DNA of 64,000 nt. Source: Acanthornis magna. Lineage: Eukaryota > Chordata > Aves > Passeriformes > Acanthizidae. This document shows, piece by piece, positions 7,844-22,300 of the stretch (position 1 is the stretch's first letter; each line of letters starts with the position of its first letter). A model generated the notes under the pieces. The model was not told the DNA's origin, ran no database searches, and worked only from the letters and a program-made list of their open reading frames with translations. Location: positions 620,001-684,000 of the forward strand of contig JAWUZG010000139.1 of NCBI GenBank assembly GCA_036785705.1. Reading direction: 5' to 3'. A program made the translations under genes and the position numbers.

Positions 7844-10800
7844 CTCTCCTCTAACAAGTAATAAGGAAGCAGGGTATCTAGCTTAGATTCTAGCTCTTTT
7901 TAAAATTGTGTTAAAATTGTAGGGGGTCACAGCTGAAGAAATTCTGCCAATATCACACCAAAAACTTCCTGCTTCACAGTATGAAGCCTGGTACAGTGGA
8001 AATCCTATTAAGACAAATATTTACAGATAAAAATGATGTTGAATGAAAGTTTCAGTGTTCTCTTTTTCATCAGCAGTTACGCAAGTCACTTTCTGCTCTA
8101 CCACAAATATTGATTTATATTAATCACAAAACCTTCATGACTTGCAGGCATGAAAGAAAATCAATACAGTAATGGTTGGTTTTCTGCTAGCCAGCACATT
8201 TGTGTGACAGAAGAGGGCACACAATGAAGCCCTGTGGTAAGTCTGTAGGTAAACGGATGAGAAATGTGAGAGCAAAAATGCTGGTAGTGAATGGGAAGTA
8301 AATCCTTTAACAGCCCTAACACAAATATGCTTTGAATGCTGATTTTACTCCATCTCAGAAGCCTATATTTAGAATTCAGCATGGGAGAACAGCTCTAGGA
8401 ACCACATTTCCACAAGGCATTTGGTACATCTCAGACTTATTATTCAGATGCTACTGACAGATCTCCTCTCCTACTCTTCATACGTAAAAATTGCCACAAT
8501 GAAGCTTAATTATTCAATAGTAACAGTGCATTTCATTCATACACACTTCTCTGTAAAACAGACACTGCTGTGTAACTCCATGACCAATGTAACAATGTGC
8601 TCTTTAAAATAACACCTCCATGATCTCAAACATACCTGTGTCAGAAAAGTCAGCATACAGATGAATTACTACTTCTGTGTCACTGGAACTGATATAACAG
8701 GATCTGTAGCATGAAAACCAAAGCACAGATGCCAGCTGAATCACACAGCTGATAGAACGAGACTAAAAGAGAGTAAAATACATCCATCTGTCCTGACTGA
8801 GGTACTGACTTCTTAGACTACTCTGTCTCCTGAAATGCACAAGGCCAGTGCAGTCAACAGAGATATTCTTGTTTATGTTTGCAATGAATTTTCACATAGA
8901 CCTTTTTCTACTGAATTGTGGTTTACCGCTCACAAGCTGAATCTAGTTCTGCTTAAAAAAAATAGTGCTATTAGTCTACGCAATTCTGTAATGGAGTAGG
9001 AAATAAAGATTATAAAAAGTCACTGAATGCACTCTCTTAAAGTGTCCCAAAATTCCTTTTGCAGATAAGAAATTTTGGGGAAAGTCAGTTTTCTTTTTGT
9101 AGTGCACCAGGGAGGCAAAACTGCATGCCACAATCTTAATTACAGTTTTACATGCTCGGAAATGAGCTATGCTGTCAGTAGTTTGTAGCTACAGTAAATG
9201 AAAGCAGAATCTACTTTTTAGTGACAGAAGACAACATAAGAAAAGTATGAGTATGCATTAGTAGCACTTAAAGAGATTATGATACGGCTGAAGATTTTTA
9301 TAACATTAACTTCCAATATTAATGAATGCACATGAATTTCAGACATAACAATTTCTATTTAATTTACAAGGCTGCCAGTTTGTCTTTAAAGACAATTCAA
9401 AAGGGAAACAAAAATGACAATCACAAAAAAAATACCTATTTAAATCTTTAAATCTAATCTGTGGAACCTGCTTCACAAATGAACTCTTTGCAGTAATGCA
9501 TTCCTGTCTTGATAAAATGTTGAGATTTGCAAGGAAATGAACAGATACTATTTTCTAATTCTCTCTAGAAACCCAGAAAAGAACGGTTAGGTTCTATTGA
9601 CCCTGTCTAAATGAAGCTGGAGGAACTGTCCAGAGCATATGAATATAATATAAATATAAAAATATAATAAAAACTGTAAATTTGGAGGTGGTAGCCTTGA
9701 CCAGGTTGGTTGATGTTCTTTCTACTGAGGTCTGCTTTTCTCCTGTGAAGTTACTGACTGTAATGCAGGTGAATAACAACCAACAAGAAACTGGTAACAA
9801 AAGTGTAATGGATTATTGCATCAATGATTTCTGTGATTTCACTTAAGGTGATAATTTGCTACTAAATTCTGCTATTTAGAGGTTGAATTATCTCAAAATT
9901 GTATTGTAATTTAAACAATTGGTAAAAGTCCTAAAGTAGGAATGCTAATATGGGCTTTAGAGGGGAAGAAAAAAGCAACAAGAAGGAAGATTTAACAAAA
10001 TATTTGGAAATTTTAAAAATAATTTTACTCTGTAAGTGCAAAGAAGGTGAGTATGCATTTTATGGAATTCAGTAAGCGAAAAAATTTATCTGCAACCATT
10101 ATTTCTCCTTCTTTGTATACAGAACCCCTATATAATGTGAGAAATCACTGAAAAATATTTTACTAAAAACAAGACTAGTGTAATAACATGCAGCCTAAGG
10201 AAAAATTGTGGAGTTTTTATACATCAAAATGCTTTACAGAATGAAATGTTCTGGATTTTTTTTTTTTTTTTAATTTTGAAAATGTAAGTGTTTTCCTGGT
10301 ACTTTCAATACAAACAAAAGTACTTTGGAACAAAAGCCTCAAAACATTTAATGCAAGCACTGGAATATATTTCCCTGAGTCCTTATGTAATGTTACTTTT
10401 CAAAAAAGACAACTTCAGTGCAAAACCTGCAATCCTCAAGCCCTGGAGAACTGTGGGAGCTGTAGTTCCAGCGACTGTCACTTCACCTTCTCTGTCACCT
10501 GCAAACTCTGTGGTCAGACTCAGCCTTTTGCCAAATTCAGAATATCTCTGCACACAGAGATCTGGGGGTCAGGCAGTACAGGAGGAGTGAAGAATGAGGG
10601 AAGAACGCACCCACACACAGCTCCACGAGGCACCAGAGCAGCACACACCTGCCACACACACCTCAAAGTCACCTGAAATGAGACTCCGCAACTCAGCAAA
10701 CTGTTTTCATTTTGTTTGATTCAAACTAAAGGTTTACTTTAGATTTCCATGGCAGAATATTTGCATCTGAAGGCACTGAGAGGGAGCTGAGGTTATTGGG

Positions 10801-12360
10801 TTTTATGACCAGAAGAGACATGAAACCAGAGACATGAATGAGGCTCTCCAGCAACTCACAGAATTAATCAGTCACGTGTTTCCTATCCTGCAAGAACTTC
10901 AGCTCCACACAGTAGCAATATTCCCTCCCGGCTAAATTCTATGCCTATGTAATTATATCCAGTTCTGCTGCAGTTAATAAAGCGGCAGAAATTTACAGCA
11001 AGGGTAAGCACACCAATCTCAGCCACCTTCAGCCTTGGTATTAAGCACAGAATATCTCCATTTATCTCATTTGTTCCTTTCATAAACATCTTTAGAAGAG
11101 TTCTACCTATTGCATAAGAATTTATTTCCTCAAATTACTACATCACGCATCAGAGTAATTTCAACACTTATTTCCTTTCAACAATTCAGATAATTATGTT
11201 TAAGGACTTAGAACAAGCTTACATAAAGTCACTTTACTTTATTTATTATGTGACGGTTGCTGTATTACTCATGAGTAACCAGAGCCTGTCACATTGCAAA
11301 ATTTCATGAATAATATGTCATATATTATGCATGCATGTATAGTTCGGCATTGTCAAATATAACCAAACAATTAATAAAACAAACGAAGAATGCATAATTG
11401 AAGTGCTAAATCTGAGAACTCAGAATTGAAATTATAACAGAGGATTACCCATCTGCCAGGAAAATATCCATTGTAAGCAATCCGAGTGCAGTCAACCAAT
11501 CTACAGTTTTTTTTAAAAATTAAGTATTGCTATTAGAAACTGATTATACTTTTTAACAGCAATAAATCCCCATGAAATTAGTTATTGTTTACCACAGCTG
11601 TAGCATTAACCTTTTGAAGCAAATTTAGCAAATTGCTAGCTAATGCTAATGACCAATTTTGAAAGGGATTACTCCTTAATTATATCATATACAGTAGTAG
11701 TCATAAGATAGGATCATTTTGACGCCAGCTGCATCTTAACAGGAACAGTCTGAATTGGAACGAAGAACATTAACCCAAAATCAGTAGCTCATATAATTAG
11801 AAGGAGCATGAGGACTACTCAGATGTGGTTTTTTTTGTATGAGCAGGAAAAAAGAAACACCTTTGGTTTACATTAGAATGATCATGCTCTTTTAAAAGAA
11901 CAGCTAAAGCGTGAACAACTGCTCCCAAGGACCTATCTATTGTCAGACTTATGCAGTGTGCTTGCTCAATTGTTTGCTTCGCGTGACCTAACCACCAGGA
12001 CACAAGGGAACATGGGACAGCCTTATTTTCAAGGCAGACATTTATTATTTAGGAGACCCTGAGTTACAAAGCTTTTAGAAAGGGCCACTAGCTTCTTTTC
12101 TTACAAAACCACCACCAACATAGCAAATAATCTCTTCAAAACCTGTTTATTCTATATAATATGTTACGAGCCACTGCAGCTATTAGTATTAAATGCAAAT
12201 TTCAGAATCTGATCAATATATGCAAGATCGTTTAATTAAATTGGTGTTAGTTTTATCTGTGGTTGAAATGGAATAAAATGGAAAATGATTGTCACAATTC
12301 CATTGCCTCTTATTCCAAAGGAGCTGCTGGATGTGCTTTTGACCCCAACTCAGGCAGAGT
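7844..12360. other. AT-rich intergenic or intronic sequence, no gene seen
   Basis: All six frames are broken by frequent stops; the longest open frame is about 100 codons (10288-10590) with no domain. There is a T-run of about 14 at 10258-10271. The stretch 11220-11720 is dense in TAAT/ATTA cores and a CAGCTG E-box and may be a conserved noncoding element. No interspersed repeat was recognised. Confidence 0.6.
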
Positions 12361-12434
12361 TTCAGGGGGTTTCAGGGGGTTTCAGGGGGTGAAAGTGTAG
12401 CAAAGAATTCAGGGGGTGAAATTGTAGCAAAGAA
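12361..12434. repeat. small compound minisatellite
   Basis: Three copies of the 10-bp unit ttcagggggt (12361-12390) overlap a 27-bp unit present twice (12381-12407 and 12408-12434), which differs by one base between copies. The second order of repetition arose by duplicating the last 10-bp unit with its flank. Confidence 0.92.
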
Positions 12435-12602
12435 TTCTTCTTACAAGAAGCAGGGATTTTCTAGCACCTCCAAGAACCAAGGAGCTCCTGCCACAACAGA
12501 AGTGCAAGAGCAATGGTTGTAGGCTGCTGCTGTGCCAACTCCGGCAACTGAAGCCATCTCCTCAACTCCAAATAAATTAAGCACTCTCCAGCATCTTCTG
12601 TA

Positions 12603-12658
12603 TATTCTACCCCATGCAATTAGGTCAGGAAGATGACCTAATTGCAGGGTGTAGAATA
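12603..12658. repeat. imperfect 25-bp stem hairpin
   Basis: The left arm 12603-12627 and right arm 12634-12658 are reverse complements except for two positions, with a six-base loop (ggaaga). The arms contain gcaattaggtca and its complement. A 56-base fold-back this good is unusual in random AT-rich DNA. It could be a microRNA-like precursor, a small MITE remnant or a replication-slippage palindrome. The right arm and the left arm are equally plausible as a mature strand; nothing in the flanks shows terminal inverted repeats with target duplications. Confidence 0.75.
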
Positions 12659-15600
12659 AGTAGAAGCACAAAATGTCCACATTTATGCTTGTAGAAGCAG
12701 AGTCCCCCGAAATGGGGAAAAAATCAGATCTTCCAAGCAGAAAAGGAGGATATTTAGCAAAATGCAGCAATGTTCTACAGCAAGTGCAACTCACAGCAGC
12801 CATTTCTGCCCATGGCTTTGTGACATTGGCAAGTGGTTGCCACGTCACTGCCAGCACAGTGGCCTCCATCTCTTCTCCCTTAGTACAGCTGAAGAGCTGG
12901 TTTTAGAGTATGGTAGGAGCTCACTCTCTCTCCTGCAGATAACCAAGTGCTCCCTAAAGCACAAGATCTGATATGGAGGCACAAGTGGTATTTACTCCAA
13001 ACCTCATTTCAGGCTCATTTAAGATTGATCTGCAGTACAAATGACAAAGTATTTGTCATATATTTCATTTTAGCAAATTTATAAAGTAAATGGCACACAA
13101 AATCTCATGTAATCCCCTGGTTAATCAAAACTGCTAAAGGGCTTAAATACTTAAAGTATTACAGCTCCAACTTGAAAATCATCTTTTTTCATGTTTGTTA
13201 CTTATTTTTGTGCATGGCTAAGATGAGTAAAATCTCGAACCAGAGGGATAACTACTCCCAAACACGCAGGCATTTGGATCCAGATCTGAACTTTGTGGTT
13301 GGCCTTGCCTCCCACTGGCTGAAGCCCAAACCTCCATTACCAAGCACCCCAAACTGTGATACTGATGAGAACACATGTGGGAAACTTTGCTCTTACGCAC
13401 ATATAACTCCAAAGTTGTCACCACTTCCCTCTCCACAGCCTTGGCTGTGAATGAAGCCCAGTGGTGCCGCAGTTCATTCTTCCTCCTCTTTATATTCATA
13501 TTTTCTCCCCACTTTGAAATATATTTTCATACAATGCCAACTGGAAGCCCTCAAAGCTGGAATGCTTGCTGTCACTTAGACTATGCAAGGGAGGCAAATT
13601 TTATTGGAAACATTCCTTCCTTTCCTTTTAAGTTTTGCTGCTCCCACGCTGTTGTTGGCAGCTTTAGATCCATATCAGAAGAAAAGCATGTAAAATGCAT
13701 GCAGTTAGGCAGTGGTCCTCTAAGGCACTTCATGTGCACAAATATCTGCAGTTGTGCACTGCTTCTGATCTGCAGGAGACTTCATATGGGCACTGAGATC
13801 AGCACACATCAAATCCCTGTTATTAAACACATGTGTCTTTAAAGCAATGAGCCTTAATTCCTGTTAAGAGAGTCCAATAATAAGAAGAAAAATAAATTAT
13901 ATTCGCCCCTAGCAGAAGGGAAATGACAATCTCATTCTCTCTGTTCAGGTCATACCAGCCCGGAAATGCAAGAACAAAAAAGACTAATAAGGCTTATAGT
14001 GAGATGTCTTAAAAATCCTGAAGTACACTTAGCATTCAAATAATATTTACAGTTTTTTCCTCTCTATATATAGCCAGATGTCTGTTATGACTTAACACTC
14101 TTGGTAGGCAGCAAGAACAGTCAGCTAAAAGCCAAAACTAAGTGCATTCAGATTCCTACCTGATGTCTATTTTTAACCATGAAGATGAGAAGCTGGGAAC
14201 AAATTAACAGGCAAGGTATTAATCTCAAAGCACATTTATATTGAGTTTAACTGTCTTACTGAAAGTAATCCTTATAAACTAAGGAGCACAGAGCATAACA
14301 AAGGAGAAGCTAAGTGATAATTGAGGAGTTGCTATATGCAAGTGAGACTAGCTGACGCAAAAGTCCACTTTGGCTTCATGCCCTGAAATCATATGCTGCA
14401 AATGAAGTAAAAACAAGAAGGAGATTGATGGAAAAGCCAATGAATAGTAACACTTCCTTGCAATTATTATTTTTCTTTCTTATATATGAATTGAGATATA
14501 ACTCCATGCTGACCTTTGAAATACATGCCTAAAAAGTACAGCATTTTAGCCCTGAGTTTAGGAAATGTAATGTAAGATGAGAGACTTAGGAAGGCATACA
14601 GCAATAATTCGCAGGAAATACTGCACTTCTGTCATGTAATTTTACAACCAACATAAATTCATATGGGTACATATTTCAGCTGGCTTCTAGAGAGCTACCC
14701 ATCAGTACAAATCCCCACCGAATGGAGCAGCCATACACCTCAAAAGATATTGGCATTAGTAGAACCATATCTTGCAGCCTTGCTCATGCAGAAATTCCTA
14801 CCAACACCTTGAGAAATGTTACTGGTACAAAAAATTTAGGACACAACAGAAAAGCTGGCAATATGCTGAACAGAGGCCTCTTTCTTTTTCTAGACTCTGC
14901 TTGCCAGGTTACTGATAAAATCAAATCTTTATACATGGTTGTGTTTCTGCCCTGCTTTTGAGATTTGCACTCTATGTGCAAATCTATATTTGGGCCTTTA
15001 TCCATGGCTGTGCACAAGGTGTTTCAGGACATCTCTCCAGCCTGAGCACAAGCCCTAGAGGATCCAGTGGTACTGATGGGCACAGCAACTCACAAAAGAC
15101 TCACAGCTATCATCTACAAGGAATATTCAATGATATGCATAGAACAGGTTGGTGATTCCTACCCTAGCACCCTTGTGTTTCTAGTGAATATATAGATCCA
15201 ACAGGACACACACCCTGGCAAAAGTTTAGATATTTCTGATTTTACTTACAGAAGGACAAAGTCTTGGTGGTTACATTTAGCAGGGAAATAAAAGAATTGC
15301 TGCTTTTTAAGTCTTTTAATACTGGATTTTTAAATAATTCATTCTACATGTATAATATGTAATTGAATTATCCTAGGCAACAATCAGCTGGAAAAGGCTG
15401 GAGATTTTTTAGGGTTATTTTTGCTTTACTTCCCAGTGTAGTATAATCTTAAATTGCAGATATGGGTATCTGACATTATGCTATGCCAAGAAAAACCCTT
15501 CACACTTCCATTTATTTTTTCTACTCAGCAGATGGCCATTTAGTGGATGCAAGCTTCTGCACTGAGGTGTATAAGAGCTGCTCTTATAACCTTTATCTTT

Positions 15601-18600
15601 GGAGTGAGGTAGGCTTGGTACCTTTTAGTTCCTTTCCTTCAGTGTGAGCCTGCCACTGAGATTTGTTTTCTTGTCCTTGCTGTGAAATTATGAGTCTTGG
15701 TTGTGTTTGTTTCAAAAATACTGCAATTGATAATATATACAAAGTTCTCCTTGCAAGGCAGTCCCTAACCAATTCACAGGTAATATAAGTCTCTTTCCTA
15801 AAGCTGATGTCAGGAATATTTTGTCACTTGAAGTGAGGCAGAAACAAGCTTCAAATTCACATTGATCACCCCCTCTCCAAAACACTGACATTTCAATTCC
15901 TATATCCCTCTGCTGCACAACTGATAGGCCTGGGCAATTAATTCTTGTTTTCCTGCATTCCCAATCTGCCCTTACCAGCTGTCCTTACACTGAAAACCAA
16001 CTCGTGTTTGCAACTGGATGCGTAAAATATGACTTAAAAAAACATACCAGTAACAGTGAAGATGTGAATATGAAAATACTAAATGCCAGACTGTTGTTGA
16101 CTTTGATATTTCATGTTTGATGAACAAACTGGGATTCCCAAGTTGAGGAAGTGGTAATTAGCATGGTGGCTGCCTCAAGTACACATCCATCCCTGTGAAC
16201 AGGATAGTCCTGATATCTGTTAAGAGGTAGTAATAGACTGCATTCTTCATCCTTCTAACACCTAAAGCCTTATTGTGAAGGTAACACACATGCAACTTGT
16301 GATAAACCTGCAAACCCCAAAGTCCTCTTAGTGGCATCAGCCCTGTTCATATCAAATGAGCATTTATTTTCCTTAAATTCAGAAATCATGTGATGACTCA
16401 TCAAGTATTGGCAAAGCTCTCTGCAGGCAATAAGAGAGTGGTGAGTAGAACAGAGACTTAGTGGATGTGTTGAAAATGCCACAAAGAACAATGTGTAACC
16501 AATGTTATTTGGCATATATGCCCATATTTTATAGTACAAGGTGTTAGTAGCTGTCTGTCAAGGAATAAAAATATAACAATAGTCATGATGTCTTGTACCA
16601 CTCCTCTACCTTCTCATAAAGCATAAATACTCAGCTTTTACCTCCATGTTTAACAATCGGTGATGTTACAGTAATATTTAGAACTTCTTTACCTTAAGCA
16701 GTAAAAATAACTTCACTGAGGAATTATGAATTCAACTTCAATGGCCAAATTAAGGATTTGGTTTCAGCTCAACATTTTCTTGGGACCTGCTTATTCAGTA
16801 ATTATATTCACAAAACAAAACAAAACAAAAACCCCCAGGACTTCTTAATTTTACTGAACTTTTACAGTTCCTCCCAGTCTTTCCTATGAGTTTTTTAATC
16901 AGTGGAGTCATTAAACTGAAGGAATTCTGCATTTGTCTGCACAGTAAAGATCGGATTGTGATCACATACTTCTTTTACTATGAATTTTTCAATCTTTAGA
17001 CAAGGACTAGGGAAAAAGGATAGAGCAGTTAAATAAGAAAGAAAAGTAAGAAAAATATAAACCCAAGCATTTAGTCTTAATTCAGATTATTTTCTGATGT
17101 ACCTTTTTATACAAAATTCATCATAATTCACTCTTTTTCCTTGGTCTTGCTGAAAAATATGTTAAGAAAAATTGCGTCTGCCTTGTCTGAGAGAGCTGGT
17201 GCATATTAAAAAAATCTATGGGTCAGTGAAAATGGAGTTTTATGATAGAACACAAAATACAGCACAAAAAAGTATACAAAATACAGTATAAAAAGTATAC
17301 AAAATGTAATAAAATAAGAGGAAGCAAAACTTGCTACAAGCAAATTTCATCATTTCATACTGTGGTGCATCTGCATAAAACAGCAGCTGGAACTGCTCTG
17401 CAGCCTTTATAACCTTCTGTTCGTGGTTCTCAACACACGGAGTTACTGGCGTTGTATGTGCACAGAAACTGCCACACCATTATCACACAGGAAAGCGAAC
17501 ACATTATTATTTTCTCCCTTTTCTCCCATCCCTAGCTAATGTCTCATCATAACAACCTCATCAGCTATCACCGATAATCTGCCCTACCTCTTATCTTCAT
17601 CTCAAATGCAACTCAAAAAATGACTCTAAGGTAATAACCATGGCCAGCCTGGCTGTGAGCTGAAGGCAGACAGGGAACTGGGAAAAGCAGCACGTGCAAA
17701 AGGCTGACCTTCAAAACAGCCATTTGCAAAACGTATGTGCTGCCATAAAATAACATTAAGTAACCTTTCCTGTGCTGCTGCTCTCAGTTTCACACCGAGG
17801 CTGATCAACACTGCCCTGCAGCACCCACACACTCATGAAGGTTCCTGGTTTAAAGTCATTTAGCCTAATAATACCACTAGCTTGAAAATAGCCTAGTGTA
17901 CCCCACAGAGGTGGCAACAAAGCAAAAGCCAAGCCAGGCCAGACAGCCCAAAGTGTCCCCCCCAGCAGATGACCCCACTGGCTGCCTGGGACAGGCACGA
18001 CCCCCACCTGCAGAAACCCTCAAAGACAGAAGCACTTTCTGGGCCAACCAGCTAGACCGTACAAAATGAAGTTGATGTGGTGAATTCAGTGAATTTGGTA
18101 CTTCTGTGAAAGGAGTCAGTTTTCCCTCCACCCTGCCCATCTATAACTTTGTGGGGAAGAGATTTTGTTTTATAAGTTTTGTTTCATAAATAATGGCCTA
18201 TGCCCATGAGACATCATGGGGCTCGCCATAACTGCCCTGGTGCCAAGGGATTCTTTTCCTAATATATACCTGAATATTAGACTGCGGGGCCCTGCATTCC
18301 CTCAACTTGCAGAAAACACTCAGCAATATTATCCAGACCAAAGAAGCTTGGGTACACAGCACGGCTTCAGCTGGAACTCTACTCCATTCACCCACAGTGG
18401 GCTAACGACTGCAGCTCAGAGCATGAGGAGCACACAATAAAAAAAGAGTTTGAAGACAACTTTTTTCCTCCACACCACTCATTTACTCTCCCTGGTGTTG
18501 CTCAGGCCTCACAGCTCCCCAGTTCACAGCAGGAACTTCAACCCAGTGTGTTATGACAGGCATATTCCAGTGGCTAAGGCAGCCCCACTGGCAGTCTTAT

Positions 18601-21600
18601 TCACAAACTCCTTCCAGCATTTCAAAAATTAAAAATAAGCTGATTTGCCATGCATGTGAGATACTTCTTCCACACACAAGTCCACCTGCAAACATAAATT
18701 TTAAATGTTCCTTTCTCCATTACTTATTCCCTCCATACTTTGTGCTTATACATTGTGGAGCACAGAATGATCTGTTGTTCATTTAAGAGCTTAAAAATCC
18801 ATACCAGTTTCCCGGAACTAAAGCCAACACACTGCTTTACTCAAGCGAGATCTACTCCACAAAACACAATTACCCAGCAATTGACTACACATCAATGGGA
18901 CAGCACATGATTAGACAACAGTGGGGAATCCTAATGATCCCCTGTGAGAATTAGGGGAGTGCAAGCCTCTCATTTTCTGCTCCATGATGTGTAGATGAAA
19001 AGCGCACTGGAAAGAATACAAAATGAACGGCAGTATTTCTGTGCACATCCTAACTTCATTCCCATGGGAATGTGGAAATCTAACAAGACCATGATTATCA
19101 CATGGAAGACAAAAAAACCACTGACCATAATGTCTTATTTAAAAGCACAATGACTTGTCCACATCTTTAGCCCTGATGTTTTCAAAGTGGCTCTTAGACA
19201 CACATACTCAACTCCAAAGTATTTGGGAGCTCGCCAACATCCACAGGTAGGTGGCAGATCCACTGTGCCACAGCTCTAGGGAAACTTCACCTGACTCTGA
19301 GTGGAGGATTACTCCTCTGACAGAGCACTGCAGTGGAATTAATACAGCTCTCCCAAGGCCAGACATAGTGCAACAGCGTGCTGCAAGGACGCTGACCAAT
19401 ATTTATTTGTTTATTCCATTCCCCATCACATGGGTAGGGGAGAGTTTGAACCATGCATATGGGTTTCTCTAATCTTCTGAAGAAGAAAATAATTTCAAAA
19501 TGAGCTATAAACCATGATTTCACACTCTATTCACTTCAACCCAGGATATATTAACATCCCAAGAGAGATGTGAATGTTACCAAAGGCTGTCAAATTAACA
19601 GAAATACATTGACAAAAAGGATTAGGCTATGTTAGTGCAGCATTAATGGTGCTAAGTGATGGAAGAGCATGGCCTAGCTTACAGCAAAATTCCTTTTTTC
19701 CTGTTCACAAAAAGAAATGCAATTTCTGTCACCTGATTTTTGTCCTTGCTTGATTTGTTTGACATATTTTAAAGGGATTCTGTGGCTTTCTCTTTCATGG
19801 TTCTTTCACAATCAGTACTTTACAAGGTTTGACACATAAAAACTCCTCAACAGAGCTGATCAAATTGCTTCGCAGTTTTAGGAAATTTAGTGATGCATAC
19901 GCTACAATACAAATTCAGCAATTATACAGGGAAATTAGGGCAGCAATGTCCAGCATGTGTAATTTTAGCAAATACCTCCTGTCTGGTGTGTACTATCTTC
20001 CAGTAACTGGATTTTTGACTGCTTTAGGTCTCCTGTGTCACACAGTAAAAAAACAATGTTTCCCTTGTTCCCTGGGCAGCCAATTTTGTGGAGCACATGC
20101 CAACATTATCAATGGGATTTGCCATACTAGATTAACCTCATAGTTCACCTTGTCCAGGACCAAGTGACTAATGTTATCCATATGGTATTTTCAAATATTA
20201 CTTATTTTGCCACTCTCAGTAAGCCTAGTTTGATTTCCTTTCTCGGCAACAGATGTGCATTGAACAGGGCTCTCAGTGAGCAATAGCTTTCTAAAATGTA
20301 GCTCAGTTTTCTCTTGTTAACTTCATCCTCTCCCAAAGCATTCTTATCCCACTGCTCAATTGCTGTGCATTTAGTAAGCTTCCTTCTTTCTTTAGTTTTT
20401 CCTATCAATACAGTTCAGTAGAAAGCAGTATGTTTTGAAGACTGTTTGAAGGAATTAGATGGCTGATTTAGCCTGAAACTTATTTATTGTCATGTTTGGT
20501 GATGATCAACACTGAAGAAGTGACAGTAAGGTACTTTTTACACTGCTCTAAGCTATAGTCAGCAAGGGACTGTGAGAGAAATTACTGGAACATTTCTATC
20601 TTCCCAGCATGCACAAATATCTACTGTTGTTGCAAGCATCTGAGACCTGCAGGTCTGGCTCAAAGCTGTCTCTCCTTCCACTGCTCTGATTCTGTGCCGA
20701 AATATCTCAGGTAGTCAGAAGAATCTGACAGCACATCTATCTTCCTGTTATTTATACTCACCAGTGTAGTACTTGAGCAGTTAATGATAACACGCAGTGT
20801 ACCAACACCAATGTCCTTTGGCAAACATCACTTAGGACACTTCTTTTGCAAGCTGTACACATGTAAAGTGAATATTTCTCTTCTACTTGAGGAAGTAATA
20901 AAGCCTTGGAGTCAGAGACATTAAATTTACTCATCTATTGGGAGAGTTAGAAGATGAAATACAAAGGCTGCTATGCTGTATTTTGGATGACCTTAGTTCT
21001 AAAGCACCCATGACTATGTGATGTTGTTTGCTCCCTGTCTCAAGTCATTCCCTGTACATTCAATTAGCAAAAATAATTGCTTCATCACAAACTGAATAAA
21101 AATGCCAAGACCCATTTAGAGACAACAGCAATCATTAAAAAAAACCCATCGGCAGGAGAGCTGAAGGCATTTCAAATACGCATATGAGATTTAAAAATAG
21201 AAGAACACTTCAGAGTGTTCCAACTGCAGACAAAATCCTGTTTAATTTTAAAGGTGGCAGGGTTACTAATGCATCAGCTACTTCAAAGACAACAAAATAA
21301 ATTGCTTTTTTAAAACACTGGCAGTTCCTTCCAACATGATGGGAAATGCATAAGATTTACCAAATATGAAATGTAATGTGCACAGGTTGCTCAAAAGATG
21401 CCTTAATTTGCATGAGGGAGCATTACAAAAGGCATAACTTATCATCACAGTTAGGCTTAGCTTTGGAAATTGCTGTTCAGTCATGAACCTCAAATAGTCA
21501 ACCCACAAGGCCATCTCTCCATTTTATTCCATAATGCTGGAAAAATAAAGTGTTGTTTATATAGCTGGAAGGCTTTGCTCTCTTATAAAACACAACAGGA

Positions 21601-22256
21601 GAGTAATTTATTTAATATCATTATTTAGCATGTGCATGACCATAGATAAATAGCAATCCACTGAAGAATTTAAGGCCTCCCCTGAAATATTTTTACAATC
21701 CTCTCAAAACCAATGAACTTTTGACTCGGGACTGGGTTTTGTTTTCAACAATTATTTTTCCTAAATCTATTAGCAAGCTCTTATTAACCTTTGCACTAAA
21801 TGCAATTAAAAACACAATACCATGCACACAGGAAGGGCATATGCCTGGTTACTGGGATCCTCATTCTCAAGCTGAGATGGCAAAAGTTGTTCCTCCACGT
21901 TGAGTTTTACTGGCTCCATACAGCAACTCGCCAATGAAGTTGCCAAATAAAATATGAAAAGCTATGTTTGGTTTATGGTTGAAAAGTTTTCCTTGCATTT
22001 AGGAGCTCATATAAACACAACACTGCATGGATAACAAAGTCTGAGCCCCTAGGCTTCTAAGGCGTGCTGTGCTGTGTCCTTTGGATGATATTATCTCGAT
22101 GGATCATATTGTCACCTGAAGTCTACCCATTTTAATGAAATTATAGTTTACTCTATGGATCAGGTGATCTTTTAAGATGCTTTCAGAAGATGAGCATAAG
22201 GAAATATAAAATGAAAACATTCAAGTTTATCAACAAAAACCTGAAGCCTGTGTTTC

Positions 22257-22257
<1 letters not shown>
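12659..22257. other. AT-rich intergenic or intronic sequence, no gene seen
   Basis: No exon with splice sites and coding bias, no RNA gene and no recognisable transposon were found. Small items: an AAAAC run at 16811-16830, a roughly 22-bp tandem pair containing aaaaagtatacaaaat at 17266-17308, and a short GC-richer patch at 17900-18030. The stretch 21330-21510 has TTTGCAT-type and TAATTTGCAT motifs and may be conserved. The longest frames are 155 codons (13375-13842) and 104 codons (19829-20143); neither shows a family motif. Confidence 0.6.

Positions 22258-22296
<39 letters not shown>
22258..22296. repeat. A39 homopolymer
   Basis: Thirty-nine consecutive A on the plus strand. No poly(A) signal, retrogene body or flanking target duplication could be identified around it, so a simple slippage tract is as likely as a retrotransposon tail. 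Confidence 0.97.

Positions 22297-22300
<4 letters not shown>

Noticed and set aside
12361..12434. Short CRISPR-like array
   Set aside because: Units are contiguous without unique spacers and the genome is a bird's; it is a minisatellite.
13375..13842. 155-codon plus-strand frame
   Set aside because: No domain, no splice context and composition typical of AT-rich noncoding DNA.
22258..22296. Processed retrogene tail
   Set aside because: No coding body, poly(A) signal or flanking duplication could be found next to the A-run.
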